Shown here one piece after another: positions 44,342 through 52,916 of a stretch of 64,000 nt of DNA. Below the pieces are notes generated by a model. The model made no database searches, had not been told where the DNA came from, and saw only the letters and a list, made by a program, of their open reading frames with translations. The DNA comes from Treponema sp. (GTDB lineage Bacteria; Spirochaetota; Spirochaetia; Treponematales; Treponemataceae). The stretch covers positions 11,097 to 75,096 of the forward strand of contig JAEDFM010000006.1 of the NCBI GenBank assembly GCA_016292805.1, given 5' to 3'. Positions within the stretch are counted from its first letter, which is position 1; the number at the start of each line of letters is the position of its first letter. A program made the translations under genes and the position numbers.

Positions 44342-45748
44342 ATGTCTGAAGAAAAATTTGATTTCACTATAGACACATTGGGACCTTGTACAATTCAGTC
44401 TCCAATTAAGCTTTCAACTGTTCATGGCGAATTAACAGCAAATTATGTTCGTGATGATTCTTATGTTATTTCTAACGTAAATGTTTACGATAAGACACAG
44501 CCTATTGTTCTTGATTCTTCAAATCTTATGGAAAAGGCTGGTCCTCGCGAAAAGATTTATTTTGATCCAAAACACGCTAAAGCAGGTATTTGTACTTGTG
44601 GAGGTCTTTGTCCTGGGTTAAACGATGTTATTCGTGCAATTGTTCGTTGTTTGAATACTCGTTACGGTGTAAAAACTGTAAAAGGTTATCAGTTTGGTTT
44701 CCGTGGATTCTTTGCTGAATCTGGATATGAACCAATTGAACTTGACCGCTACTTAATTGATGAAATCCACAAGATTGGTGGTACATACCTTGGTACAAGC
44801 CGTGGTGGTGGAACTCGTGTAGAAGAAATCGTTGACTGTCTTGAAAGAGACGGTATTAATATGCTTTTCATTCTTGGTGGTGACGGAACTCAGCGTGGTT
44901 CTTATGATATCGCCTGCGAAGTTGAAAAACGTGGTTTTAAATGTGCAGTAGTTGGTGTTCCAAAAACTGTTGATAATGACCTTATGTTTATTGACCGTTC
45001 ATTCGGATTTGAAACAGCTGTTCAGCGTGCAAAAGAAACTGTTGCTGCTGTTCACATGGAAGCTGCTTCACAGATTAATGGTATTGGTCTTGTTAAACTT
45101 ATGGGCCGTGAAGCAGGATTTATTGCTGCTGCAGCTGCGCTTTCAAGTCACGAAACAAACTTCTGTTTGATTCCTGAAGTTCCTTTTGAAATGGAAGGCG
45201 AAAACGGATTCCTGGCTTGTCTTGAACGCCGTCTTGCAAAACGCGGACATGCTGTAATTGTAGTTTCTGAAGGTGCTGGACAGGATCTTCTTACTTCTAC
45301 AAATGCAACTGATGCTTCTGGAAACAAGAAACTTGCAGATATTGGTGTATTCCTTAAATCAGAAATTGAAAAATATTTCAAAGCTAAGAATATTGAAATC
45401 AACCTCAAATATATCGATCCTTCTTATCAGGTTCGTGCTTCAGTTACAACAGCTTCTGACTCTATTTACTGTGAACGCCTTGGTAACAACGCTGTTCACG
45501 CTGCAATGGCTGGTAAAACAAAATGTGTTATTGGTCTTGTACACGACAAGTTTGTTCACTTGCCAATTAAAGCTGTTACAGCTCACAGAAACGCAGTTGA
45601 TCCAGAAGGTTCACTGTGGCGCGATACTTTGGATGCAACTGGTCAGCCAATCCTTATGTGTAATGACCTTGAAGCTGCCCGCGCAAAAATGGCTGCTGCT
45701 GTTGCTGGTGCCAAATCTAAACCAAGTGAACAGAAAAAATCTAAGTAA
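44342..45748 (+). CDS. 6-phosphofructokinase (trypanosomatid/spirochaete type)
   Basis: 468 residues. It phosphorylates fructose 6-phosphate. The nucleotide loop reads GGDGTQRGS (about 179-187) and the later motif PKTVDNDLMFIDRSFGF (about 207-223). The Gly in GGDGT favours ATP, while the Lys in PKTVDND is seen in PPi enzymes and in trypanosomal-type ATP enzymes; the co-substrate is therefore not decided by sequence. GICTCGGLCPGLND and MGREAGF are further family motifs. TAGGAG precedes the ATG, and a strong terminator follows. Confidence 0.92.
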   Translation: MSEEKFDFTIDTLGPCTIQSPIKLSTVHGELTANYVRDDSYVISNVNVYDKTQPIVLDSSNLMEKAGPREKIYFDPKHAKAGICTCGGLCPGLNDVIRAIVRCLNTRYGVKTVKGYQFGFRGFFAESGYEPIELDRYLIDEIHKIGGTYLGTSRGGGTRVEEIVDCLERDGINMLFILGGDGTQRGSYDIACEVEKRGFKCAVVGVPKTVDNDLMFIDRSFGFETAVQRAKETVAAVHMEAASQINGIGLVKLMGREAGFIAAAAALSSHETNFCLIPEVPFEMEGENGFLACLERRLAKRGHAVIVVSEGAGQDLLTSTNATDASGNKKLADIGVFLKSEIEKYFKAKNIEINLKYIDPSYQVRASVTTASDSIYCERLGNNAVHAAMAGKTKCVIGLVHDKFVHLPIKAVTAHRNAVDPEGSLWRDTLDATGQPILMCNDLEAARAKMAAAVAGAKSKPSEQKKSK

Positions 45749-45765
45749 CAGGTTTTAGTTTTATT

Positions 45766-45796
45766 GAAAGCGTTGTCGGATGGCAACGCTTTTTTA
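45766..45796 (+). terminator. Terminator after phosphofructokinase
   Basis: AAGCGTTG (45768-45775) pairs with CAACGCTT (45784-45791), followed by TTTTT. Confidence 0.85.
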
Positions 45797-45814
45797 ACAA
45801 GGAACCAAGGGAAA

Positions 45815-45831
45815 CCAAGGGGACGGTTCTC
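45815..45831. repeat. REP copy on the 3' side of the RAYT gene
   Basis: CCAAGGGGACGGTTCTC, forward orientation, 20 bp beyond the RAYT stop codon. A half copy (GGAACCAAGGG) lies just before it. Confidence 0.9.
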
Positions 45832-45851
45832 ATGGTTTTATATTTATTAAA

Positions 45852-46595
45852 TCACGCCATTTGAATAATTTTTCTGCTTATTCCAGTTATTCGTGAAATG
45901 CTCCTTATTGAAAAGCCTTTGTTCTTTAGTTGCAATAGAATATTCTGTTTCTGATTCTGTGTGAATTTATCGATATGCATTGGGTTGTGGATTTTGTACT
46001 TCTGTTTTAAGAAATTAAGGCAGTCTCTATCTGTTTTTCTAGGTTTATTTTCATAGTCCATACATTTGTCATTAATGTTTTCTGTTATAAAATTCATATA
46101 ATTTGTGAGATTACCAAATTCTCTTGTTAATATATCCTTGTTTATTATGGAATCTATCTGTAATGAAGTTTTATAACTGTTCCAATCATAATTTATTGAT
46201 GTAGCTAGGCCCCCAAGAATCGGATTTTGGAGAATATAGCGAATTGTTTTTTGAAATTGTCTGCTGGTATTTATGGGGTCACTCTTGTATCGATCTTGGA
46301 ATAAATGTCCTACTCGTTCATATTTTGTATTAAAATAATAAGCGTATGAAACTTCTAATTTTCTCATAAATGTTACCAGGGTAGTTTTTGAAGCTTTACC
46401 GATTGCAAGATGAACATGATTAGTCATTAAACAGTATGCATACAACTCAATTTCAGTTTCTTTTAAATACTTTGCCATTCGCTTGATGAAAAAGTTGTAG
46501 TCTTCTGTATCATAAAAAATGTTTTGCTTATTATTTCCGCGAATGACGATGTGATATGTCTCCGAGCTGGAAAATAGACGTGCTTTTCTAGGCAT
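45852..46595 (-). CDS. REP-associated tyrosine transposase (RAYT, Y1_Tnp)
   Basis: 247 residues. Y1/HUH single-strand transposase fold: the start PRKARLFSSSETYHIVIRGNN, the HUH motif in YCLMTNHVHLAIG (about 55-67) and the candidate catalytic Tyr in the helix LEVSYAYYFNTKYERVGHLFQDRYKS (about 86-111). The C-terminus (GFSIRSISRITGISRKIIQ) is a small helix-turn-helix. AGGAGG lies 8 bases before the ATG. The gene is flanked by inverted REP copies (one forward at 45815, two reverse at 46673 and 46706), the usual genetic sign of a RAYT and its own REP family. All expected residues are present, so it may be active. Confidence 0.92.
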   Translation of the reverse strand: MPRKARLFSSSETYHIVIRGNNKQNIFYDTEDYNFFIKRMAKYLKETEIELYAYCLMTNHVHLAIGKASKTTLVTFMRKLEVSYAYYFNTKYERVGHLFQDRYKSDPINTSRQFQKTIRYILQNPILGGLATSINYDWNSYKTSLQIDSIINKDILTREFGNLTNYMNFITENINDKCMDYENKPRKTDRDCLNFLKQKYKIHNPMHIDKFTQNQKQNILLQLKNKGFSIRSISRITGISRKIIQMA

Positions 46596-46672
46596 GATAA
46601 AATCCTCCTATAATAATATGTCCATTACGAATCACTTTTAACAAAAAATTCGGAAAAAAAAATAAAAAATAT

Positions 46673-46722
46673 GAGAACCGTCCCCCTGGCTTTCACATGA
46701 TTTAAGAGAACCGTCCCCCTGG
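46673..46722. repeat. Two REP copies on the 5' side of the RAYT gene
   Basis: Reverse cores GAGAACCGTCCCCCTGG at 46673-46689 and 46706-46722, both perfect. With the forward copy at 45815 they bracket the transposase gene as inverted repeats. Confidence 0.92.
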
Positions 46723-46780
46723 CCCCTTTATCTGCAAATAAATGCATCTACTTACTGTATTTTGAATATGTAAAATGATA

Positions 46781-46792
46781 TACTAGTATACG
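46781..46792. promoter_or_regulatory. Palindrome before the GH115 gene
   Basis: TATACTAGTATA is a perfect 12-bp palindrome 13 bases before the GH115 ATG. It could be an operator or part of the promoter; no clear -35 was found. Confidence 0.3.
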
Positions 46793-46804
46793 AGGTATGA
46801 AATA

Positions 46805-49663
46805 ATGCAAATTACAAATAATAATGGTGAATTAAATCTTGTTTTTTATGTTGAAAATTCAATAGATAGCGGGATTAGAAAAATTGCTGATAAGGTTAGG
46901 CTTGATATTCAGCGTGTAACTGGAGCTATGCCTGAATATGCAGAAAACTTAAATGCTATTCAAGGAAATATTGTAATTTTTGCAAATCCGGACAATTCGC
47001 CTACAATCCGCAAACTGGAAATGGAAAAGAAAATTGATCTTACAAATGTTCGCGGAAAACGCGAGGTTTATTCTTTTTCTGTAATGGATACCCCAATTTT
47101 TGAACTTTCAGGAATTAAATCTGCTATTGTTATTTGTGGTAGCGACAAACGTGGTCTTATCTATGGTTTATTTCATATATCAGAATTGCTCGGAGTTTCT
47201 CCATTAGTCGATTGGGCAGATATTTTGCCTGTTAAACGTCAATCTGTAACTTTTGATTCATCTATGAACATTGTTACACAGGAACCATCAGTTCGTTACC
47301 GAGGTTTTTTCATTAATGATGAATGGCCTGCAACTGGAAACTGGTGTAATAAGCGTTTTGGCGGATTTAATGCCCAGATGTACGAACATGTTTTTGAACT
47401 TCTTCTACGAATGAAAGGAAACTATCTGTGGCCAGCAATGTGGTCTGGACGATTTAGTGATGATGGTCCAGGACTTGCAAATGCAGAATTAGCAGATGAA
47501 CTTGGCGTTGTTATGGGAGCCAGTCATCATGAACCATGTTGTCGTGCTGGAGAAGAATATCGATATTTAAGAGGTAAAGATTCACAGTATGGTGATGCAT
47601 GGAATTTCCGTACAAATAAAGAAGGAATTACCCGTTTCTGGGAAGATGGCTTAATCCGTAATGGAAAATTTGAAAATGTTATCACAGTTGGAATGCGTGG
47701 CGAAGCTGATACTGCAATCATGGCCAATGCAACCTTGAAAGATAATATCAAACTTTTACGAGATGTAATCAAAACTCAAAACAATCTTATTAAGAAATAT
47801 GTAAATCCAGACCTCGAAAAAGTACCAAGAATGCTAGCTTTATACAAAGAAGTAGAACCGTATTTTTATGGTGACAAGCATACAAAAGGATTAATGGGTA
47901 GTAAAGAGCTTGATGATGTAATCCTTATGCTTTGCGATGATAATCATGGTAATCTTCGTACAGTTCCAACTGAAAAAATGCGTAAACATAAAGGTGGATA
48001 TGGTATGTATTATCATTTTGATTACCATGGTTCACCATATTCTTACGAATGGATTAATACCTCATATCTACCAAAAGTAAAGGAACAGATGTGTGCTGCT
48101 TATGAATTTGGTATTCGTGATTTGTGGATAGTAAATGCAGGTGATATCATGACAAATGAGTTCCCACTGAATTATTTCCTGGATTTAGCTTACGACTACC
48201 AGAAATACAGTTCACCAGAGTTTTCAACTCAGCTTTACACAAAAAACTGGATCAATGCTCAATTTCCTGCATTAAGTGATGCACAGAAGAATAAGATATA
48301 TGAAATTATTACTGGTTATACAAAACTAGCTCACTTAAGACGAACAGAATGCATTCAGCCTGATACATATCATCCTGTAAACTTTAACGAAGGTGATGAA
48401 ATTCTTAAAAAGGCTGAATATATCATAGAAAAAGCAGAATCCTTAAGAAATGAAATTCCTGAAGAATATAAAACAGGTTATTATGCTCAGGTTTTCTATC
48501 CTGCCTGTGGTAATATGAATGTTTTGAGAATGCAGTTGTTAAGCGGAAAAAACAAATGGTTTGCTTCAAAATCTGCTCAGGCAGCAAATCCTCTGGCTAA
48601 ACAAGTTCGCAGTTGCTATGAATATGACAAGGCATTGGTTTCTGAATATGATCAAATTGCAGATGGTAAATTTTATGGAGAAGGCTGGTCTGAACATTTT
48701 GGTTTTACCAACTGGTGTGAAGCAGAAAACAGCTATCCAACTTATACCCTTGTTGAAAGTACACGAAAAAAGAGACTTTTGGTCTGGGTTGAGGGTAGTG
48801 AAAAGACTACTTCAGGTCAGGATTGGACTGATAGAATTCTTCCAATGGACTGTTTCAAAAATCCTGAAGTTTATGAATCAAAAATCTATGCTGCAACCTG
48901 TTTTGAAGGTGGAACTCCTTTTGAAGTATCCTGCACAAAACCTTGGCTCGAAACAACCTTAGACTCAGATGATTCACTCCATATACAGACTGTTTCTGTG
49001 AAAATTGATAGAACTAAGTTAAATATGGATGGAGATAAAAAAGCTGAAATTCATCTAAAAGGAAATGATGGTCATGGGGCTAATTTCCTTGTAAAGGTCA
49101 TGGTTGATGCTGAAGTTCCTCTTATTGATTATCCAAGAGGTACATTTGTTCAAACTGGCAATTACATTTCCATTGAAGCAGAACATTTTACAGATTCAAA
49201 GGATTTTCTTGTTTTGCCGGAATATGGAAAGACTTTGGGTGCTGTAAAATCCGCTGATGTAACAGGTAGTTATCCAAAAGCAAAAAAAGCTCCTTTTGTT
49301 GAATATAAATTTGTTGTGGCTAAGGAAGGAGTTTACAGCTTTGATTTGTTTATGAATCCTTCTAATCCAGCATATAAAGATAATAAACTTCAGCTGATAG
49401 CAGAAATTAACGGTAGAAAAGTACTTAAGGATGTTGTAGAAGAAGGTTTTACAGTTGGTGATAATAAGGAACCTTGGAGTACTGATGTTACAAATAACAT
49501 CAGAATTTCTTCTGTATATGAATACTGTAAAAAAGGTATCAATAAGCTTAGAATCTATCCGGTAACACCTAATATTGTTCTCGAAAAAATTGTAATTCAT
49601 TCCCCTGAATACAAAATGCCAGAATCTTACCTTGGTGCACCAGAAACATATAGAGTAAAATAA
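46805..49663 (+). CDS. GH115 xylan alpha-1,2-glucuronidase, no signal peptide
   Basis: 952 residues. GH115 enzymes remove (4-O-methyl-)glucuronic acid from xylan and its oligosaccharides. The N-terminal domain (about 1-165) ends with VRYRGFFINDEWPATGNW, the catalytic barrel follows with LLRMKGNYLWPAMWSGRF and GVVMGASHHEPCCRAGEEY, and the C-terminal part (about 700-950) contains the beta-sandwich domain with ISIEAEHFTDSKDFLVLPEYGKTLGAVK. There is no signal peptide, so the substrate would be imported oligosaccharides. GAGGTATGAA lies just before the ATG. It is 209 bp from the RAYT gene, on the other side of the reverse REP copies. Confidence 0.9.
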   Translation: MQITNNNGELNLVFYVENSIDSGIRKIADKVRLDIQRVTGAMPEYAENLNAIQGNIVIFANPDNSPTIRKLEMEKKIDLTNVRGKREVYSFSVMDTPIFELSGIKSAIVICGSDKRGLIYGLFHISELLGVSPLVDWADILPVKRQSVTFDSSMNIVTQEPSVRYRGFFINDEWPATGNWCNKRFGGFNAQMYEHVFELLLRMKGNYLWPAMWSGRFSDDGPGLANAELADELGVVMGASHHEPCCRAGEEYRYLRGKDSQYGDAWNFRTNKEGITRFWEDGLIRNGKFENVITVGMRGEADTAIMANATLKDNIKLLRDVIKTQNNLIKKYVNPDLEKVPRMLALYKEVEPYFYGDKHTKGLMGSKELDDVILMLCDDNHGNLRTVPTEKMRKHKGGYGMYYHFDYHGSPYSYEWINTSYLPKVKEQMCAAYEFGIRDLWIVNAGDIMTNEFPLNYFLDLAYDYQKYSSPEFSTQLYTKNWINAQFPALSDAQKNKIYEIITGYTKLAHLRRTECIQPDTYHPVNFNEGDEILKKAEYIIEKAESLRNEIPEEYKTGYYAQVFYPACGNMNVLRMQLLSGKNKWFASKSAQAANPLAKQVRSCYEYDKALVSEYDQIADGKFYGEGWSEHFGFTNWCEAENSYPTYTLVESTRKKRLLVWVEGSEKTTSGQDWTDRILPMDCFKNPEVYESKIYAATCFEGGTPFEVSCTKPWLETTLDSDDSLHIQTVSVKIDRTKLNMDGDKKAEIHLKGNDGHGANFLVKVMVDAEVPLIDYPRGTFVQTGNYISIEAEHFTDSKDFLVLPEYGKTLGAVKSADVTGSYPKAKKAPFVEYKFVVAKEGVYSFDLFMNPSNPAYKDNKLQLIAEINGRKVLKDVVEEGFTVGDNKEPWSTDVTNNIRISSVYEYCKKGINKLRIYPVTPNIVLEKIVIHSPEYKMPESYLGAPETYRVK

Positions 49664-49664
49664 A

Positions 49665-50546
49665 ATGTATGTATTATTTACAGTTTTAGCAGGGATTTTA
49701 TGGGGCTGTATTTCTTTATTTTTAAAGCCAATTACAGCTGCCGGACTTTCTTCATTGCAGGTAATGATGATAAGAGGTCTTTTGTCTGCCTTTTTCATGT
49801 TTGTTTTTCTTGCTGTAAAGGACAGAAAACTCCTGAAAATTGAGATTAAAGATATCTGGATGTTTATTGGGACAGGGATTGTAAGTCTGACCTTTTTTAG
49901 TATCTGCTATTTTAAGACAATCCTTGAAGTTGGCACTTCCATAGCCGTAATTTTACTCTATGCTTCTCCAATTTTTGTTCTTCTTATGTCTGTTATACTC
50001 TTTCGGGAAAGAATTACCTTGAAAAAAATCATCGCCCTGCTTATGACTTTTGCAGGCTGCGTTTTTGTAACAGGGATTTTGAGCCAGGGGGACGGTTCTC
50101 TAGGTCTCAACCCCCTGTTAATAGGTCTTGGTGCAGGTTTTGGTTATGCATTGTACTCAATTTTCAGCCGTTATGCCTTAAAAAAATACAATGCGCTTAC
50201 AGTAACCTTCTATACCTTCCTTTTTTCCGGTGTAAGTCTGCTGCCATTTGTTCACGTGGAAAAAATCCCTGCCTGTATGGACTGGAAAATGCTTTTGCTT
50301 ACTGCAGGCATTGCTTTGATCTGTACCGTACTTCCTTATATTTTCTACACTCTTGGACTGACAGGACTTGAAACAAGTAAAGCCGCCATACTGGTTACCA
50401 TAGAACCTCTGGTAGGTACTTTAATAGGCTTTTTAATCTGGAGAGAAGAAGTTTCAGTATTAAAAATAATCGGTATTATTCTGATTTTCATTTCTGTTGT
50501 GCTTTTAGGCCTGGAAGATAAAACAAAAAGTAAAGAGAATGAGTGA
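49665..50546 (+). CDS. EamA/DMT family permease with in-frame REP insertion
   Basis: 293 residues with about ten membrane helices in two EamA repeats (GILWGCISLFLKP at the start, FGYALYSIFSRYAL at the second). The substrate of such permeases cannot be predicted. The loop between helices 5 and 6 reads ILSQGDGSLGLNP, and the part SQGDGSLG is coded by a full REP core (50084-50100) in frame. The gene starts 2 bp after the GH115 stop codon, so the two are probably co-transcribed. Confidence 0.87.
   Translation: MYVLFTVLAGILWGCISLFLKPITAAGLSSLQVMMIRGLLSAFFMFVFLAVKDRKLLKIEIKDIWMFIGTGIVSLTFFSICYFKTILEVGTSIAVILLYASPIFVLLMSVILFRERITLKKIIALLMTFAGCVFVTGILSQGDGSLGLNPLLIGLGAGFGYALYSIFSRYALKKYNALTVTFYTFLFSGVSLLPFVHVEKIPACMDWKMLLLTAGIALICTVLPYIFYTLGLTGLETSKAAILVTIEPLVGTLIGFLIWREEVSVLKIIGIILIFISVVLLGLEDKTKSKENE
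50084..50100. repeat. REP core inside the DMT permease gene
   Basis: CCAGGGGGACGGTTCTC, a perfect forward copy, within coding sequence and in frame. Confidence 0.93.
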
Positions 50547-50589
50547 TTTTTTACTTGTTGTTTATTAAATTTCTTATTATGTTTAACCT

Positions 50590-51084
50590 ATGAACGATTA
50601 CTACGACATTCTTGGTGTTCCAAGAACAGCTACAGCAGATGAAATAAAAAAAGCCTACAGAAAGCTGGCCGTTAAATATCATCCTGATAAAAATCCAGGA
50701 GATGCAGCTGCTGAAGAAATGTTTAAGAAAATTAATACCGCATATGATGTTCTTGGTGATGAAGAAAAGCGTCGCCAGTACGATTCAGGTTATTATTACA
50801 ACAGTAACAGTAGTTCAAATACTTCTTCAGAAAATACAGAAAAGCAATATCAGTATACTCAGTATGAATATAATTATTACCGTCCAGTAAATAATAGTAC
50901 AAAAGACTATCTGATTAAGGGAATCTGGAAACTTGTGCAGACTTTAATTGCTGTTGAGCTTTTCCGGTATTCCTGGTTTCTGTTTCCTTTTGGTCCGTTG
51001 ATTTGTGGAGGTGTAATAGCAAATGGTGCCATTGGTTGTGTAAACGCAGTTCTAGGAATCATACATTCGTTCAAAAGAGATTAA
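50590..51084 (+). CDS. Small J-domain protein with membrane tail
   Basis: 164 residues. The N-terminal J domain (about 1-65, DYYDILGVPRTATADEIKKAYRKLA) has the HPD motif (YHPDKNPGD), which stimulates Hsp70 ATPase. A Ser/Asn/Tyr-rich linker (about 68-105) leads to a hydrophobic C-terminus (about 113-155) with two likely membrane segments. It lacks the Gly/Phe and zinc regions of DnaJ, so it is a specialised co-chaperone, probably bound to the inner membrane. Confidence 0.87.
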   Translation: MNDYYDILGVPRTATADEIKKAYRKLAVKYHPDKNPGDAAAEEMFKKINTAYDVLGDEEKRRQYDSGYYYNSNSSSNTSSENTEKQYQYTQYEYNYYRPVNNSTKDYLIKGIWKLVQTLIAVELFRYSWFLFPFGPLICGGVIANGAIGCVNAVLGIIHSFKRD

Positions 51085-51120
51085 AAAAAAGCTTTGAACA
51101 ATAAAGTTCAAAGCCTTTTC
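51083..51120. terminator. Bidirectional terminator between J-protein gene and tyrS
   Basis: GCTTTGAAC (51091-51099) pairs with GTTCAAAGC (51106-51114). The minus-strand reading has eight T after the stem and serves tyrS; the plus-strand reading has only CTTTTC and is weaker. Confidence 0.82.
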
Positions 51121-51135
51121 AGTTATTTTTGTTTA

Positions 51136-52368
51136 TTACAGTTCAGCAAGGTAATACTTTTTCTTTCCGCGGCGGAAGATAATAACTTTTCCTTCCAAAG
51201 CCATATCTTTCTTTACAATCATAGTTTCATCATTAGTAACTTCACCGTTGATAGATACAGCGTTGTTTTTAATGAATTCACGAGCTTCCCGTTTAGAAGA
51301 AGCCATTCCATTGTTTACAAGAACATCAACCAATGGAAGTTCTTCTGTGTATTTGAATGTTGGAACACCTTTCATTCCTGTAAGAATATCGCTTACAGCT
51401 AGCCCTTTGAAATCTCCTGCAAAAAGCTTTTCTGAAACTTTTACAGCATTGTCAGCTTCAGCCTGGCCGTGGATGTCTTTAACAATCTGCCAAGCCAGAG
51501 TTTTCTGTGCAATACGTTTTTCTGGAGCAGCCTGATGCTGGGCATAGATATCTTCGATTTCTTCTTTTGAAAGGAATGTAAGAACTTTAAGATATTCAAG
51601 AACCTTAGAGTCATCAGAGTTGATAAGATACTGGTAAATTGCGTAAGGTGCTGTTTTTTCCTTGTTCAACCATAATGCGTTTCCTTCAGACTTACCGAAT
51701 TTTTTACCAGTAGAATCAAGAATCAAAGGCATTGTGAATGCATAAGCAGAACCGTTTACAACCTTACGAATCAAGTCTACACCAGTTGTAATGTTTCCCC
51801 ACTGGTCAGAACCTGCAACCTGCATGATTACATTTTTTTCCTGAAAAAGGTGAAGAAAGTCGTATCCCTGCAAAAGCATGTAAGAGAATTCTGCAAAGGT
51901 AATACCTGTCTCCAGACGGCGGCGGATAATATCTTTATCAAGCATGTAGTTTACATTAATGTACTTACCAATATCGCGAAGGAAGTTCAAGAATGTATAA
52001 TCTTTTGTCCATGTATAGTTATCAACAAGTTCAGCCTGCGGAACAATAGAAGCAACCTGAGCTCTGATTCCTTCAATATTTGCATTTACTCTTTCTTCAG
52101 AAATAATTTCACGTTCAGCTGTTGGACGAGGGTCACCAATACGACCTGTAGCTCCACCACAAAGTAAAACAGGATGGTGTCCGGCATTAGCAAGACGTTT
52201 TGCCATACAGAGTGATGAGTAGTGTCCAATGTGGAGAGAATCAGCTGTAGGGTCTGTTCCCCAATAGAATGAAAAAGGAGCACCGTCCAATACTTTCTGG
52301 AGGTCTGCATCTTCTGCTGTGGAATCTTTAATAAGTCCACGCCATTTAAGGTCTTCAAATAAAGTCAT
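51136..52368 (-). CDS. tyrS: Tyrosyl-tRNA synthetase
   Basis: 410 residues from the ATG at 52368, which has GGAG 8 bases upstream; an in-frame start 10 codons earlier would run into the terminator hairpin. Class I synthetase: HIGH-type motif DSLHIGHYSSL (about 44-50) and KMSKS-type GKKFGKSEGNALW (about 226-233), then the anticodon domain and an S4 domain at the end (about 345-410). It charges tRNA-Tyr. A terminator with eight T lies directly against its ribosome binding site, so it must be reached by read-through from upstream. Confidence 0.96.
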   Translation of the reverse strand: MTLFEDLKWRGLIKDSTAEDADLQKVLDGAPFSFYWGTDPTADSLHIGHYSSLCMAKRLANAGHHPVLLCGGATGRIGDPRPTAEREIISEERVNANIEGIRAQVASIVPQAELVDNYTWTKDYTFLNFLRDIGKYINVNYMLDKDIIRRRLETGITFAEFSYMLLQGYDFLHLFQEKNVIMQVAGSDQWGNITTGVDLIRKVVNGSAYAFTMPLILDSTGKKFGKSEGNALWLNKEKTAPYAIYQYLINSDDSKVLEYLKVLTFLSKEEIEDIYAQHQAAPEKRIAQKTLAWQIVKDIHGQAEADNAVKVSEKLFAGDFKGLAVSDILTGMKGVPTFKYTEELPLVDVLVNNGMASSKREAREFIKNNAVSINGEVTNDETMIVKKDMALEGKVIIFRRGKKKYYLAEL

Positions 52369-52380
52369 ATAAGTCTCCTG

Positions 52381-52410
52381 AAAAAAAAGACCTTCCAAAC
52401 TGGAAGGTCT
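52381..52410 (-). terminator. Terminator abutting the tyrS ribosome binding site
   Basis: On the minus strand AGACCTTCC (52410-52402) pairs with GGAAGGTCT (52396-52388) across AGTTT, followed by a T tract to 52381. The tyrS Shine-Dalgarno begins about 4 bases later. There is no space for a promoter after it. Confidence 0.88.
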
Positions 52411-52448
52411 GTAATTACCGTTTTAAGTTAGTAACACAAAATTACACA

Positions 52449-52553
52449 CTATCGTGCAACTTCCGTAAAGGCAAAAAGAGAATCTAAGCTACAATAAAGG
52501 TAAGCCAGCGTAGAGGAATTGATTTTCTGTGCCCAACGGACAATGTGTGTCAT
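52449..52553 (-). CDS. 34-residue small protein or leader peptide between infA and tyrS
   Basis: A 34-codon frame beginning MTHIVRWAQKINSSTL and ending FTEVAR, then TAG. Its Shine-Dalgarno TAGGA overlaps the infA stop codon (52566-52564) at proper spacing from the ATG, so ribosomes ending on infA could start here. It has two Tyr codons (TAC and TAT, in AYLYCS). The stop is about 40 bases before the terminator that precedes tyrS. It could be a genuine small protein or a leader peptide of a tyrS attenuator; I do not recognise a family. Confidence 0.5.
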   Translation of the reverse strand: MTHIVRWAQKINSSTLAYLYCSLDSLFAFTEVAR

Positions 52554-52563
52554 AGTATAAATC

Positions 52564-52782
52564 CTAGCGTTCGCGGAAGATAATTCTTCCTTTGTTTAAG
52601 TCATAAGGTGAAAGTTCAACTTTAACGCTGTCACCTGGAACGATTCTGATGTAATGCTTGCGCATTTTTCCAGAAAGGTGAGCCATAATAATGTGTCCGC
52701 CCTGTAATTCAACGCGGAATGTTGTGTTTGGAAGTGCTTCTTTTACGATTCCTTCAACTTCAATAGCTTCTTCTTTTGCCAT
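52564..52782 (-). CDS. infA: Translation initiation factor IF-1
   Basis: 72 residues, the full OB-fold family length. IEVEGIVKEALPNTTFRVELQGGHIIMAHLSGKMRKHYIRI followed by GDSVKVELSPYDLNKGRI is the family pattern throughout. It binds the 30S A site during initiation. It heads the infA / small ORF / tyrS unit on the minus strand and is divergent from the DksA-type gene. Confidence 0.98.
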   Translation of the reverse strand: MAKEEAIEVEGIVKEALPNTTFRVELQGGHIIMAHLSGKMRKHYIRIVPGDSVKVELSPYDLNKGRIIFRER

Positions 52783-52916
52783 GATTTTCCTTTATATTTA
52801 TTAAAAATTTTCCAAAATTTTATTTGTCTTTTTGGAATTTTGCATTTATATTAGTATATACAAAACTTTAGAACTTTACAACATTTGTAATCAATCGTTG
52901 TGGGAGGAATTAAAAA

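Noticed and set aside
49196..49798. 200-codon minus-strand frame across the GH115/DMT junction
   Set aside because: Overlaps two real genes in antisense and shows no domain or start signal.
52381..52560. T-box riboswitch before tyrS
   Set aside because: The terminator fits, but I could not find the T-box consensus (GGGTGG-type run) or a specifier-loop layout; recorded as a different kind of leader.
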